Part shown: positions 19,176-28,423 of the stretch, one piece after another | Layout of the letters: every line of letters starts with the position of its first letter | How positions within the stretch are numbered: position 1 is the first letter of the stretch | Assembly: GCF_005222835.1 (NCBI RefSeq) | Contig: NZ_STGA01000029.1 | Coordinates: 806,001 to 870,000, forward strand | DNA length: 64,000 nt | Direction of reading: 5' to 3' | Source of the DNA: Rhizobium sp. FKY42 | Lineage (GTDB): Bacteria > Pseudomonadota > Alphaproteobacteria > Rhizobiales > Rhizobiaceae | Notes under the pieces: model-generated | What the model was told of the DNA's origin: nothing | What the model saw: the letters and a program-made list of their open reading frames with translations, nothing else | Database searches by the model: none | Program-made: the position numbers and the translations under genes

Positions 19176-20273
19176 CTACACGTACCAGATTCCATCTTTG
19201 ATATCCGCGCTGACATTGGCGATGTTCTCGACGCTCTCGGCGAAATCCGCCAGAACGGAAGCCTTGGTCGTGCCGGCTTGCAACTGACCAATCCAATAGG
19301 CCATGCCAGCCGCCTCGCCTGCCCGATGCAAGACGTTCTGATAGAGCTTGGCGATGTAATCATTGTTCGAAACGGAGTTGCCATAAACCGACATGAATTC
19401 GACCGAGGCGAGAAATCCAGCTGCAGCATCCTTCAATGTCTTGCCGCCGTCCAGCAGTTGGATCCAATAACCAAGACCAGTCGTATCCGGCTTTCGATCA
19501 AAGGCCGCCTGATAAAGCCGGTAGGCCTGCCCCGCATTGCCTGCCGTATCCAGCGCAAGAGTACCATCCATTAAGGAAAGGCGCTCAACGGCAATCAACT
19601 GGTCACGCCCTGTGCCGCTGGCGCTCAGCACCCATGCACCGCCATCCTGAACAAGAGACACATCAGCACGTTTCAGTGCATAAGCAACTGTATCGACACC
19701 TGCTCCACCATTGAAGACATCATTGCCGCTACCGGCGACAAAGCGGTTCGCCTTGTCGAGATTGTCGACGAAGCTATCCGGCGTGTCGTATCCGGCGAAC
19801 TGTCGGAGATAATCCACCAGTGTCGTCCCGTTTGCATCGCTGGAGGTGACAATGCCGCCGGACTTGACGAAATCGATAAGCTTTTGCGTGCCCAGAAGAT
19901 GGGTTGCGGCAATCATGCCGGTTTTGGTGAGTGGAATGCCGTTCAAGGTCTGACCGGCGTAAAACTCCAGATCAAAATAGCGAATACGGCTCCACAGCAG
20001 CGTGAACCAGGCGCCTGCCGCCTTGTCCTGCTCTGCGGGACTGCGCAGGAATTCCGTCAGCGAGCCGATGCCGTTCTTGCCGAGGAAGCCTTTGCTGTAG
20101 ACGTTATCGTAGACGTTGGAGTCGCGGGGCGCATAACCCAGATCGATCAGCGCCGCCTCGCCGAATTGATAAGCACCTGCATATCCAAAACGGTTGACGA
20201 CGGAATAGTCGCCGCCTGATTCCCGTGCGCGCAGAGCCGCAAAAAAATCACTGTAGGAGCCTCGAACTGCCAT
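19176..20273 (-). CDS. Lysozyme-like protein with RTX-like and DUF4214 regions
   Basis: 365 residues, no Sec signal peptide. Residues ~1-110 look like a lysozyme/transglycosylase fold (ALRARESGGDYSVVNRFGYA, GAYQFGEAALIDLGY) with a plausible catalytic Glu in RESGG. Residues ~180-245 carry one RTX-like glycine/aspartate repeat (AGSGNDVFNGGAGVDTVAY). Residues ~250-350 contain two DUF4214-type repeats (RLYQAAFDRKPDTTGLGYWI; KLYQNVLHRAGEAAGMAYWI). RTX-like repeats and DUF4214 often occur in type I-secreted proteins, so this may be an exported cell-wall hydrolase or surface protein. Activity and secretion route are inference. Confidence 0.75.
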   Translation of the reverse strand: MAVRGSYSDFFAALRARESGGDYSVVNRFGYAGAYQFGEAALIDLGYAPRDSNVYDNVYSKGFLGKNGIGSLTEFLRSPAEQDKAAGAWFTLLWSRIRYFDLEFYAGQTLNGIPLTKTGMIAATHLLGTQKLIDFVKSGGIVTSSDANGTTLVDYLRQFAGYDTPDSFVDNLDKANRFVAGSGNDVFNGGAGVDTVAYALKRADVSLVQDGGAWVLSASGTGRDQLIAVERLSLMDGTLALDTAGNAGQAYRLYQAAFDRKPDTTGLGYWIQLLDGGKTLKDAAAGFLASVEFMSVYGNSVSNNDYIAKLYQNVLHRAGEAAGMAYWIGQLQAGTTKASVLADFAESVENIANVSADIKDGIWYV

Positions 20274-20402
20274 GAATTCACTCTGGAACGGTACACTTGC
20301 CCGGAGAGTATCTGGATGTCATCAACATTCGGTTAGCCGCGCAAGACACCGACAGAGCCAACAACTGTCCATCAATTTAATAACATCTTGAGGAAATCGC
20401 TA

Positions 20403-20963
20403 ATGAAGTTATCTCCCGTTGAAATGAGCCTTGATCAGAGAAAAGCTGATTTGATTTGGCATGTTTTTATAGATCCTGCCGATGGAAACTATCTTACGGC
20501 AAGGTGGGCATATGAAAATGGCCTATTTCACCAGTTTTATTGGGACGCTGCCCAGTGCTTAGAAAAACTAATGAAGGCCGCGCTTTTACTGAACAACATT
20601 GACGTCAAGGAGCACGATCACGACCTAACGGTTTTGTTTGGTGCCTTGTCTGCAATCGATCACACTGGGTTACTCCCCAGGATCATTAAGTTACCAGATA
20701 CGACGGCCCAAGGACGCGAAACTTGGGAGGGTCAACCTTACTCGCTCTTCATCGAAGACATGGATCGCTTTGGCTCCGCCGACAATCGCTATGGAAATAT
20801 AGGTACCTTTGTAAATGGTCCCGTCATACACATTTTGGATGAGGTTTGTTTTTATTTAAGGATATTTTTAAGAAAAATAACTTCTTTAATGACGATCTCC
20901 ACCGAATTAATAGTGAAAATACGCACTGGCCCGACAAAATCATTAGTCCTTTGGACCGGATGA
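20403..20963 (+). CDS. HEPN-domain protein, 5' part of a possibly frameshifted gene
   Basis: 186 residues from ATG 20403 with GAGG about ten bases upstream. Residues ~30-90 match the HEPN pattern: YLTARWAYENGLFHQFYWDA, then QCLEKLMKAALLL and HDHDLTVLF. HEPN domains often occur in toxin, abortive-infection or nucleotide-binding systems. After about residue 152 the frame turns implausible and stops at 20963. The -1 frame from the T-run at 20849-20853 continues with protein-like sequence to 21289. Composition is AT-richer than neighbours and the gene sits next to tRNA-Phe, suggesting acquired DNA. Rx4-6H RNase motif not found. Confidence 0.6.
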   Translation: MKLSPVEMSLDQRKADLIWHVFIDPADGNYLTARWAYENGLFHQFYWDAAQCLEKLMKAALLLNNIDVKEHDHDLTVLFGALSAIDHTGLLPRIIKLPDTTAQGRETWEGQPYSLFIEDMDRFGSADNRYGNIGTFVNGPVIHILDEVCFYLRIFLRKITSLMTISTELIVKIRTGPTKSLVLWTG

Positions 20964-21289
20964 TCAGCCCCAACTATCTGCTAGAACGCCTTTACTGGAA
21001 GCGCTATCAAGTCGGTCAAAGCTCAAATCTTCGTCGCGTATTCTCCAATATGAACCTCAGCTTTTTTCTGGAGCGTGAAGAAAACGAAGCTACCTTCGGA
21101 GGGATACACATGATGGGTTCACCAGTGCATAATCACCTAGTCCGCCTGTTAGAGCAAAATGATGGAATAGAAAACCATATGAGCGAAGAGCAGAAAGCGC
21201 TTAACCGCAGCGTCATTCCACAGCTCAGGGACTGGGCGAGACGTTCAATACGGTTTAGCAAGCGCATTCGTCGGGAGCTCAGGTTATAA
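20846..21289 (+). pseudogene. 3' continuation of the HEPN gene in another frame (or a coupled second ORF)
   Basis: An open frame, -1 relative to the HEPN frame, encoding charged, asparagine-rich sequence (FKDIFKKNNFFNDDLHRINS) and ending with a basic tail (RDWARRSIRFSKRIRRELRL). Read through a one-base shift in the T-run at 20849-20853, the two frames would give one protein of roughly 295 residues. Alternatively ATG 20960 overlaps the upstream stop as ATGA and would start a separate 109-residue coupled ORF. The sequence before that ATG already looks coding, so I prefer a disrupted single gene or a sequencing indel. Confidence 0.5.
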
Positions 21290-21404
21290 CCGCATTAGAA
21301 CGCCGCATACTTGGCGCGACATTCCCGCCTGATACCCAAGAACCTCAGGGCTGCAATATCAACAGACACCCGCACCACAAAATATTGACCCTGCTAAATT
21401 AAAA

Positions 21405-21480
21405 TGGTGCCCGGAGGCGGATTTGAACCACCGACACGCGGATTTTCAATCCGCTGCTCTACCAACTGAGCTATCCGGGC
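21405..21480 (-). tRNA. tRNA-Phe (GAA)
   Basis: 76-nt cloverleaf on the minus strand: acceptor arms GCCCGGA / TCCGGGC, D-arm TAGCTCAGTTGGTAGAGCA, anticodon loop with GAA flanked by GGATT/AATCC, T-arm GGTTCAAATCC, encoded CCA. Its 3' end faces the AT-rich HEPN locus; a 9-base match to its 3' acceptor region occurs at 20298-20306. Confidence 0.98.
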
Positions 21481-21676
21481 ATCTTGGTTTTTCCAAACCT
21501 TCAGGCTTCTTTCGAAGCCTCCGGGGCGTTTTCCCCGGGAGCGAGCGGGGTTATAACATCTTGTTCGGACATGGCAAGCGGCTTTGCCAACTTTTTTGAA
21601 CCTTCTGTGAAAAACATTCCCTGAGCCAGCTCAATGAATTGATTTCACTCGGTAATTTTGCCGCAACCTCTCGCAG

Positions 21677-21886
21677 TCAGCGCTCTTCGCCATCCGCCTT
21701 TGCCTCGTCATCGGCTACAGGGATGGCATAGGAACCGTTCAGCCAACGCGAGAGGTCGAGCGTGCAGCATCGGTCTGAGCAAAAAGGGTAATGATCGCGA
21801 ACCGACGGCTTGCCGCATTCCGGACAAGGGCGTGCCTTGCGCAAAGGCTCAACCCTCGCGCCTGATGTTTTCGAGGTATCGGTCAT
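21677..21886 (-). CDS. yacG: Zinc-binding DNA gyrase inhibitor YacG
   Basis: 69 residues with the four-Cys zinc knuckle CPECGKPSV...YPFCSDRCCTLDL and the following WLNGSYAIP typical of YacG. The E. coli homologue binds GyrB and blocks DNA binding. It follows maf by one base, so the two are co-translated. A plain acidic tail follows. Confidence 0.93.
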   Translation of the reverse strand: MTDTSKTSGARVEPLRKARPCPECGKPSVRDHYPFCSDRCCTLDLSRWLNGSYAIPVADDEAKADGEER

Positions 21887-21887
21887 T

Positions 21888-22508
21888 TCAGTTCTCCGGC
21901 CACAATCCCGCCAGCTCGTAGCCTTCGCCGTTCAGAAGCAAGGCTGTTTCGTAAAGAGGCAAGCCGACGACATTCGTGTAGGAACCGATGAGCTTCTGGA
22001 CAAAACTGCCGGCAATGCCCTGGATGGCATAGGCTCCGGCCTTGCCGCGCCATTGATCGGACGCGAGATAGGATTCAATTTCACGAGTCGAAAGCCGCTT
22101 GAAGCGCACCTTCGTTTCCACGACCTTCTGTCGAAACTGACCACCGGGCGTCACCAAGCATATACCTGTATAAACCCAATGCCCCCGGCCCGAAAGAAGA
22201 TGGAGTGCCGCAGAGGCCTCATCCATATATTCTGTCTTGCCGAGGATACGGCGGCCAACAGCCACGACTGTATCGGCGGACAGGATATAGCTTTGCCGCC
22301 AGGCCAGATCATCCTTCACGGCTGCAAATGCCGCCTCCGCTTTTTCCAGCGACAGGCGGCGAGCAAGCGAACGCGGATGCTCCGACTTTCTGGGCGTCTC
22401 ATCGATATCCATCGGCATCAGCCGGGATGGCTTGATCCCCACCTGGTTGAGAAGATCAAGGCGCCTGGGAGAACCCGAGGCGAGAATGAACTTTTGATCC
22501 AGCGGCAT
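21888..22508 (-). CDS. maf: Maf family nucleotide pyrophosphatase
   Basis: 206 residues. The Maf signature is at the N-terminus ([17 protein letters not shown]); [17 protein letters not shown] and [20 protein letters not shown] follow in order. The family hydrolyses dTTP/UTP and modified nucleotides. Gene order infA-maf-yacG is common in alphaproteobacteria and recurs here. Confidence 0.95.
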   Translation of the reverse strand: MPLDQKFILASGSPRRLDLLNQVGIKPSRLMPMDIDETPRKSEHPRSLARRLSLEKAEAAFAAVKDDLAWRQSYILSADTVVAVGRRILGKTEYMDEASAALHLLSGRGHWVYTGICLVTPGGQFRQKVVETKVRFKRLSTREIESYLASDQWRGKAGAYAIQGIAGSFVQKLIGSYTNVVGLPLYETALLLNGEGYELAGLWPEN

Positions 22509-22555
22509 GGAGATCCTCGGACTAGCCTTCCGGGTAGAGACCCAGAGATTCGCTT

Positions 22556-22774
22556 TTACTTGAAGCGATAGGTGATGCGACCCTTTGTCAGGTCGTAGGG
22601 GGTCATTTCGACCAGCACCTTGTCGCCAGCCAGAACGCGGATACGGTTCTTACGCATACGACCTGCCGTATGCGCGATGATCTCATGCTCGTTTTCCAGC
22701 TTCACGCGGAATGTCGCGTTCGGCAGCAATTCGGTTACGATGCCCGGAAATTCGAGAACTTCTTCTTTCGCCAT
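22556..22774 (-). CDS. infA: Translation initiation factor IF-1
   Basis: 72 residues from ATG 22774 ([20 protein letters not shown]), the universal IF-1 length. S1/OB-fold landmarks [20 protein letters not shown] and the ending [12 protein letters not shown] are present. The longer frame to 22864 is an upstream extension with no family match. IF-1 occupies the ribosomal A site during initiation. Confidence 0.98.
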   Translation of the reverse strand: MAKEEVLEFPGIVTELLPNATFRVKLENEHEIIAHTAGRMRKNRIRVLAGDKVLVEMTPYDLTKGRITYRFK

Positions 22775-22925
22775 GGAGAGCTTTTCTTCCTGTGTTGTCC
22801 TGAATGTGCAGCCACAGTTTGGCCGCAGCTTTAAAATTGCGCGGAAACTACACGTTCGCCGCACGTTTGTGAACCTCGAAGGTAAGCGAATCTCGCAGCT
22901 TGCAAGGTCTTATGTCAGATGCCGT

Positions 22926-23402
22926 TCAGATTGTCTGGCGCCCCTGCAGCAGTGGCAGGGCGAAACGCGCCTCTATCCGCTTCAACAGTTCATCGCGTAC
23001 ACCGCGATAGGCTTCCAGAATGCGCTCACGGGTACCGGTCTCGAGCGTCGGATCCGCCGTCTGCCAATATTCAACATCAATCGCCTGGGCTCGTGTCGCT
23101 TCCAGGGCCCGATGATGAGCCTCAGGCGACAGCGTCACGATGATGTCGAAATAATCGTCCTCAAGCTCATCCAGCGTCTGTGGCGGATGTTTGGGCAACG
23201 AAAGGCCGATCTCATCCAGAACGACATCAACGAACGGATCGGCCTCGCCTGCCTTTACACCGGCCGATCTCACGTAGATATCGGGAGGCAATAGACGTTT
23301 TGCAATGGCCTCCGCCATGGGAGATCGAATTGCATTCATGCCGCACATGAACAGGATTGCGCCAGGGCGTTTGGATTGGCTCGACTCCGCGGTAGTCTCC
23401 AT
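22926..23402 (-). CDS. Low-molecular-weight phosphotyrosine phosphatase-like / arsenate reductase family
   Basis: 158 residues from ATG 23402, preceded by the strong GGGGGTGAG; an in-frame TTG at 23417 is less likely. P-loop C20-G-M-N-A-I-R-S fits the CX5R(S) phosphatase motif, and a downstream DPFVDVVLDEIGL region follows. The expected general-acid DP motif near the C-terminus may be QTADPTLE. Arsenate-reductase annotations for this family are often generic. It sits two bases after the UPF0262 gene in the murA-hisD-infA run, suggesting a housekeeping role. Confidence 0.85.
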   Translation of the reverse strand: METTAESSQSKRPGAILFMCGMNAIRSPMAEAIAKRLLPPDIYVRSAGVKAGEADPFVDVVLDEIGLSLPKHPPQTLDELEDDYFDIIVTLSPEAHHRALEATRAQAIDVEYWQTADPTLETGTRERILEAYRGVRDELLKRIEARFALPLLQGRQTI

Positions 23403-23404
23403 GC

Positions 23405-23881
23405 TCACCCCCGCCAATAGAGCACACAGACCAGCGTGAACAGACGCCGCGCCGTGTCGAAATCCAACAGGATCTTGCCCTTCAATCTGTCTTGCAGGAT
23501 CTCGGACCCCTCGTTGTGGATCCCTCGCCTGCCCATATCGATCGCTTCGATCTGCGATGGTGTAGAGCTTCGGATGGCTTCATAATAGCTTTCGCAGATC
23601 ATAAAGTAGTCCTTTATGATCCGCCGCAGAGGCGTCAACGAAAGGATATGCGTGGCAACCGCCTCCCCGCTTTCCGTTGAGATTGAAAAAACCAGTTTGG
23701 AATCGACCAGTGAGAGTTGAAGGCGATAGGGTCCACCGCCATGGCCAACAGGCTCGAAGCGGTTTTCCTCGATCAGATCGAAAATAGCGACGGCTCGTTC
23801 ATGTTCGACATCCGGCGTCGATCGGCCGATGCTGTCGTCCAGCACCACGTCGAACAGCCGAAAGTCCCCATTTGCCATCAA
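23405..23881 (-). CDS. UPF0262 family protein
   Basis: 158 residues. Family landmarks [20 protein letters not shown] near the N-terminus, [20 protein letters not shown] and the central [16 protein letters not shown] recall the alphaproteobacterial UPF0262 family, which has no assigned function. It is located between hisD (3 bp gap) and the phosphatase gene, a conserved arrangement in Rhizobiales. Confidence 0.9.
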   Translation of the reverse strand: MMANGDFRLFDVVLDDSIGRSTPDVEHERAVAIFDLIEENRFEPVGHGGGPYRLQLSLVDSKLVFSISTESGEAVATHILSLTPLRRIIKDYFMICESYYEAIRSSTPSQIEAIDMGRRGIHNEGSEILQDRLKGKILLDFDTARRLFTLVCVLYWRG

Positions 23882-23884
23882 TCA

Positions 23885-25180
23885 TCACCCCTGGTTCAGG
23901 CGAATAGAAACCGAACGGGCGTGCGCATCAAGCCCCTCTGATTGGGCAAGCGTGATGGCGGCCGGTCCAAGCTCTCGCAACTGTTCCGGACCCAGTCGGA
24001 GTATGGAGGTTCGCTTGACGAAATCCAGCACGGACAGGCCGGAGGAAAAGCGCGCAGACCGCGCAGTCGGCAGAACATGGTTGGAGCCGCCGACATAGTC
24101 ACCAATGACTTCCGGCGTGTAGCGGCCGACGAAAATGGCGCCTGCATTGCGTATGCCGGCAAGCAGCCTGTCCGGATCGGCAACGGCAAGCTCCAGGTGC
24201 TCCGCGGCGATGCGATTGGCGAGCGGCAATGCCGCCTGCAGATTGGGTACCTGTATAATCGCACCAAAATCGCGCCAACTCAGGGCAGCGGTTTCCGACC
24301 GGGAAAGCGCCTTCAACTGACGCTCGACGGCCTGCTCGACAGCAAGACCGAGTGCTCTGTCATCAGTAATAAGGATCGCCTGTGCGCCCGCGTCATGCTC
24401 CGCCTGGGCCAGAAGATCGGCCGCCAGCCAGTCAGGATTGTTTTCGCCATCGGCAATCACCAGAACCTCCGAGGGTCCGGCAATCATATCGATGCCGACC
24501 GTACCGAAGACCTGCCGCTTTGCCGCAGCAACGTAAGCATTGCCGGGACCGACGATCTTATAGACCGGCGCAATGGATTGCGTTCCATAAGCCAGCGCTG
24601 CAACAGCCTGCGCTCCGCCGATACGATAGATCTCCGAGACACCGGCAATCCTGGCGGCCACCAGAACGGCAGGATTGATCTCTCCACCGGAGGCAGGGCA
24701 GACCATGACGACACGTTCCACTCCGGCAACACGCGCAGGAACGGCGTTCATCAGAACCGAACTCGGGTAACTTGCAGTGCCGCCTGGGACGTAGAGACCT
24801 ACCGCTTCGATGGCGGTCCAGCGCGACCCCAGACCTACGCCGAGATCATCCACATAGATGTCATCCTTCGGCATCTGACGGGCATGGTGCTTCTCGATGC
24901 GGTGAGCGGCAAGTTTCAGAGCTTCGATAACGGCATCATCGACCTTGGCGAAGGCCGCATCGATTTCCGCTTCCGTTACCCGCAAACCCACCTGCTTGAG
25001 ATCGACGCGATCGAAGCGGCTTGAATAATCGATCAGGGCCTCATCGCCGCGGGTGCGCACATCATGCACAATTGCGCGTACGGTCGCATTCACATCTTCC
25101 GAAACTTCGCGCTTCGTGGTCAAGAATGCCGCAAACCGCGCTTCAAAGTCCCCTGCCGTCTGATCCAGCCAGATTGCCAC
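23885..25180 (-). CDS. hisD: Histidinol dehydrogenase
   Basis: 431 residues. Family motifs appear in order: [63 protein letters not shown], and near the C-terminus GGSNHVLPT. Catalyses the last two NAD-dependent oxidations from L-histidinol to L-histidine, zinc-dependent. It follows the DUF2948 gene by 45 bases and shares a likely transcript with murA. Confidence 0.98.
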   Translation of the reverse strand: MAIWLDQTAGDFEARFAAFLTTKREVSEDVNATVRAIVHDVRTRGDEALIDYSSRFDRVDLKQVGLRVTEAEIDAAFAKVDDAVIEALKLAAHRIEKHHARQMPKDDIYVDDLGVGLGSRWTAIEAVGLYVPGGTASYPSSVLMNAVPARVAGVERVVMVCPASGGEINPAVLVAARIAGVSEIYRIGGAQAVAALAYGTQSIAPVYKIVGPGNAYVAAAKRQVFGTVGIDMIAGPSEVLVIADGENNPDWLAADLLAQAEHDAGAQAILITDDRALGLAVEQAVERQLKALSRSETAALSWRDFGAIIQVPNLQAALPLANRIAAEHLELAVADPDRLLAGIRNAGAIFVGRYTPEVIGDYVGGSNHVLPTARSARFSSGLSVLDFVKRTSILRLGPEQLRELGPAAITLAQSEGLDAHARSVSIRLNQG

Positions 25181-25225
25181 AGTTTCATCCCTCTATCATT
25201 CAGAACGAAAATGGCGAGGCCGCCG

Positions 25226-25669
25226 TCAGGCGTCGTGCTTCGGCCGGTTTTCCGTTCCCCAGACACCACCGGTATCTGCCAGTTGCGCCTCAATACATTC
25301 CACATCCAGGCTGATCGCAGAGCCGCCCGCCAAGGTCAACTCAATCGTGCCATCCGGCCCCTCATCCTTCCGGGAGAACCGTATCGCCAGGAGAGAGTAG
25401 ACAGCCTGGCCGTCCCGCCGATCAATACCCAAAGTGCGCACCGCTTGCACGCGCTTGAAGCTCAAGGCAGCCTTGCGCCGCTCGTAACCTTCGCTCGCCC
25501 GCGCCGCCTTTTCCCACACAAAGCGGTTCACCACCAGATAGAAATGGCCGCGCTTTCCGTGCCATTCGAGATCCGATGCCTTGAACACGCTATCCTGCAT
25601 ATGCGCCGAGATGATTTGCAGATCTTCATCATCCAGCGCAAGCAGTTTCAGTTCTGTCATCTCTGCCAT
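25226..25669 (-). CDS. DUF2948 family protein
   Basis: 147 residues from ATG 25669 (MAEMTELKLLALDDEDLQII), with AGAGG about nine bases upstream; a Met five codons earlier is also open. Core features: SAHMQDSVFKASDLEWHGKR and YSLLAIRFSRKDEGPDGTIE, typical of the family that sits between murA and hisD in Rhizobiales. Function unknown. Confidence 0.88.
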   Translation of the reverse strand: MAEMTELKLLALDDEDLQIISAHMQDSVFKASDLEWHGKRGHFYLVVNRFVWEKAARASEGYERRKAALSFKRVQAVRTLGIDRRDGQAVYSLLAIRFSRKDEGPDGTIELTLAGGSAISLDVECIEAQLADTGGVWGTENRPKHDA

Positions 25670-25765
25670 GGAGAGCCTCTTCATCGCGCCGGAACCGGCT
25701 TGTTCATCTGGCTCTGGAGATAGGATGAGCGGCGACAGGAAACAACCCGTCCCCGCAGCATGCTT

Positions 25766-27058
25766 TCACTCGCTGACGCGCTCTACCACCGCGCCGCAGC
25801 GGGTGAGCTTTTCTTCCAGCCGCTCGAAGCCGCGGTCAAGGTGATAGACGCGGTTGACGATTGTTTCGCCTTCCGCTGCCAGACCCGCAATGACGAGAGA
25901 GACGGAAGCGCGCAGATCCGTTGCCATGACCGGTGCACCCTTCAGGCGCTGGACACCTTCAACGCGCGCCATCTGTCCGGAGAGCGAAATGCGAGCCCCC
26001 AGACGTGCCAGTTCCTGCACGTGCATGAAACGATTTTCGAAAATCGTTTCCGTAATGTGGGAAACGCCACTAGAGCGTGTCATCAGTGCCATGAACTGTG
26101 CCTGCAGATCCGTCGGGAAGCCAGGGAAAGGTTCTGTCACGATATCGACGGGGTGAATGCCGTGGCCATTTCGCACCACGCGCAGGCCAGTTTCAGTTGC
26201 CGTGATCTCGGCCCCCGTCTGGCGCAGAACATCCAGCGCATTCTCCAGCAAGGCGGCGCTGGTGCCTTCGAGGGTTACATCACCGCCCGTCATGGCAACG
26301 GCCATGGCGTAGGTTCCGGTTTCGATGCGATCGGGCAGTACGCGGTGACGAGCGCCAGAGAGGTTCGTCACGCCTTCGACCGTGATGGTTCGCGTGCCTG
26401 CGCCTGTAATCCTTGCGCCCATGGCATTGAGGCAGTTCGCAAGATCTTCAACCTCTGGCTCACGCGCAGCATTATCGATGATCGTCGTTCCCTTGGCCAG
26501 GGTCGCGGCCATCATCATGACGTGGGTTGCACCGACAGAGACCTTGGGGAACGTGTATTTCGCACCGACGAGCCCACCAGACGGCGCTGTCGCATTGACA
26601 TAGCCACCGTCGATTTCGATGTTGGCGCCAAGCGCCTGCAAGCCTTCGAGGAAAAGATCGACCGGGCGCGTTCCGATGGCGCAGCCACCCGGCAACGAAA
26701 CGCGAGCCTTGCCTTCACGCGCAAGGAGCGGCCCGATGACCCAGAAGCTGGCACGCATCTTCGACACAAGTTCGTAAGGTGCTGTGGTGTCTGCAATCGT
26801 GCGGCAGGTGAAATGAATGGTACGGGAATAGCCATCTTCCTGCCGCTCGCGGCGACCATTCACTGCAATATCGACGCCATGATTGCCAAGGATGCGCATC
26901 AGCCCTTCGACATCGGCCAGATGCGGCACGTTTTCGAGCGTCAGCGTATCGCTTGTGAGGAGCGATGCGATCATCAACGGCAGCGCTGCATTCTTCGCGC
27001 CCGAAATGGGGATGATGCCATGCAGCCGATTGCCACCCGAAATTCTGATGCGATCCAT
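25766..27058 (-). CDS. murA: UDP-N-acetylglucosamine 1-carboxyvinyltransferase MurA
   Basis: 430 residues. N-terminal [18 protein letters not shown], catalytic Cys loop [19 protein letters not shown], and [20 protein letters not shown] and C-terminal [15 protein letters not shown] region (here [15 protein letters not shown]). It transfers enolpyruvate to UDP-GlcNAc, the first committed step of peptidoglycan synthesis. The Cys (rather than the fosfomycin-resistant Asp) is kept. First gene of the minus-strand housekeeping run. Confidence 0.98.
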   Translation of the reverse strand: MDRIRISGGNRLHGIIPISGAKNAALPLMIASLLTSDTLTLENVPHLADVEGLMRILGNHGVDIAVNGRRERQEDGYSRTIHFTCRTIADTTAPYELVSKMRASFWVIGPLLAREGKARVSLPGGCAIGTRPVDLFLEGLQALGANIEIDGGYVNATAPSGGLVGAKYTFPKVSVGATHVMMMAATLAKGTTIIDNAAREPEVEDLANCLNAMGARITGAGTRTITVEGVTNLSGARHRVLPDRIETGTYAMAVAMTGGDVTLEGTSAALLENALDVLRQTGAEITATETGLRVVRNGHGIHPVDIVTEPFPGFPTDLQAQFMALMTRSSGVSHITETIFENRFMHVQELARLGARISLSGQMARVEGVQRLKGAPVMATDLRASVSLVIAGLAAEGETIVNRVYHLDRGFERLEEKLTRCGAVVERVSE

Positions 27059-27290
27059 TCAATCTTTACGGACAGCGAAGTCCGCCTTTCCTGTTGCGGG
27101 GTTTGGCAGTGGCCGCCTTTTGGGCCGTCCCGCCAATCCAAACCAAATCATCTTGCCTGCAAGTCGCGGCTCAGACCACTCTCCTGATCCGGTCCGGCTG
27201 GATGAATACCCAATCATAGAAGTGGTGCGTGCATAAACGAAATCGAGAAATCCTTCAATTCTTCACTCGTCCTGCTAACGCCCGCAGCAT

Positions 27291-27491
27291 TCAATCGTCC
27301 GATTGGTGCGGTTTTGCGGCAGGCAGTCCATCTGTCAGGTCGGCCTCTCCATCCCGCCGGGCGCGGGCCTGCTGTTTGCGACGTTGCAGATTTTCGCGCA
27401 GCTTCTGCGCAGCGCGTGCACGCCTCACCTCCGCCTCCGTCGGTTGGCGGCGCTGTATGGATACCGGGTTCGGTTCGTTCTTGTCGCTCAT
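27291..27491 (-). CDS. Small basic protein of unknown function
   Basis: 66 residues from ATG 27491 with GGAA about eight bases upstream. Highly charged: PTEAEVRRARAAQKLRENLQ then RRKQQARARRD, probably one long helix. No family recognised; the codon pattern looks coding. The upstream in-frame extension to 27590 lacks a ribosome binding site. Confidence 0.55.
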   Translation of the reverse strand: MSDKNEPNPVSIQRRQPTEAEVRRARAAQKLRENLQRRKQQARARRDGEADLTDGLPAAKPHQSDD

Positions 27492-27643
27492 GGAGATTTC
27501 CATAACTGATGGAGAGGGATTGCTGATGAGGAACAGGTTTTGATGAGTTTTGGCAAATTTGTAGAAGTTGCGACTTGCACTGCCGGTCAAGCTATGGCAA
27601 TAGGCCGCTCACTTGCAGCGCGGCAACACATCGACGCGCTCCT

Positions 27644-27718
<75 letters not shown>

Positions 27719-27933
27719 TTTTCCCAAAAGAAAGTCAGTTACTTCACCGAAACGGGTGATGGTTAATCATTGGCTGCTTTCTATGTTCAGAAATTAGCAA
27801 AGCATCAAGGTTCTCAGGCAATACTCGCATGAATACGCGATCTGATTCGGATTGCACCTGAACAGGTAGAGGCTCAGCCTGTTGCCGGGAGCTAATTCGG
27901 ATAGATCATGGATCATTCCAAGGGGTTGACGTC

Positions 27934-28404
27934 ATGAACACGGTACAGATGAGCGGCGAAGAAGTGCTCGAAATCATTGCGTTTCGCCTGCACTCCCAAG
28001 AATTTTGCGTGCGCACCACCTCTATCCGCGAGATTCGCGGCTGGGCGCCAGTGACGCCGATTCCCCATTCGCCTTACGAAGTCATCGGCGTTATGAATCT
28101 GCGCGGCACGGTCATTCCGATCGTCGATCTGGCCGTCAAGCTCGGCATGCACAATACCGAGGTCAACGAGCGCAGCGCCATCGTTGTTGCCGACATCAAG
28201 GGCATGACCGTTGGTCTGCTGGTTGACCGCGTATCGGATATCATGACGATCCCGTCGAGCCGCCTTCAGCCGGTTCCAGCTGCGGCAGGCTCCAGTGGCA
28301 CCTTCTCCGATGGTCTCATTGCCCATGACAGCGGCATGATCTGCTTCCTCAATCTCGAGCGCATGTTTGACGCAGGCGACGATGATTGGGGCATGGTGGC
28401 CTGA
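27934..28404 (+). CDS. cheW: Second chemotaxis coupling protein CheW
   Basis: 156 residues from ATG 27934 with AAGGGG upstream; Met6 is an alternative. CheW fold: EIIAFRLHSQEFCVRTTSIR, then VIGVMNLRGTVIPIVDLAVK and GLLVDRVSDIMTIPSS. Clearly paralogous to the operon copy at 6855-7322 (shared REIRGW, PHSP, NLRG motifs). It is monocistronic, outside the che operon; it may tune array stoichiometry or couple a receptor subset. Convergent with galE, 19 bases away. Confidence 0.95.
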   Translation: MNTVQMSGEEVLEIIAFRLHSQEFCVRTTSIREIRGWAPVTPIPHSPYEVIGVMNLRGTVIPIVDLAVKLGMHNTEVNERSAIVVADIKGMTVGLLVDRVSDIMTIPSSRLQPVPAAAGSSGTFSDGLIAHDSGMICFLNLERMFDAGDDDWGMVA

Positions 28405-28423
28405 GCCGAATTTCGGTTCCAGA

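Noticed and set aside
20846..20860. Programmed -1 frameshift in the HEPN gene
   Set aside because: The T-run does not give a canonical X-XXY-YYZ slippery site in the reading phase (codons TGT TTT TAT), so mutation or sequencing indel is preferred.
25760..27187. 475-codon antisense frame over murA
   Set aside because: Antisense shadow of a clear murA gene.
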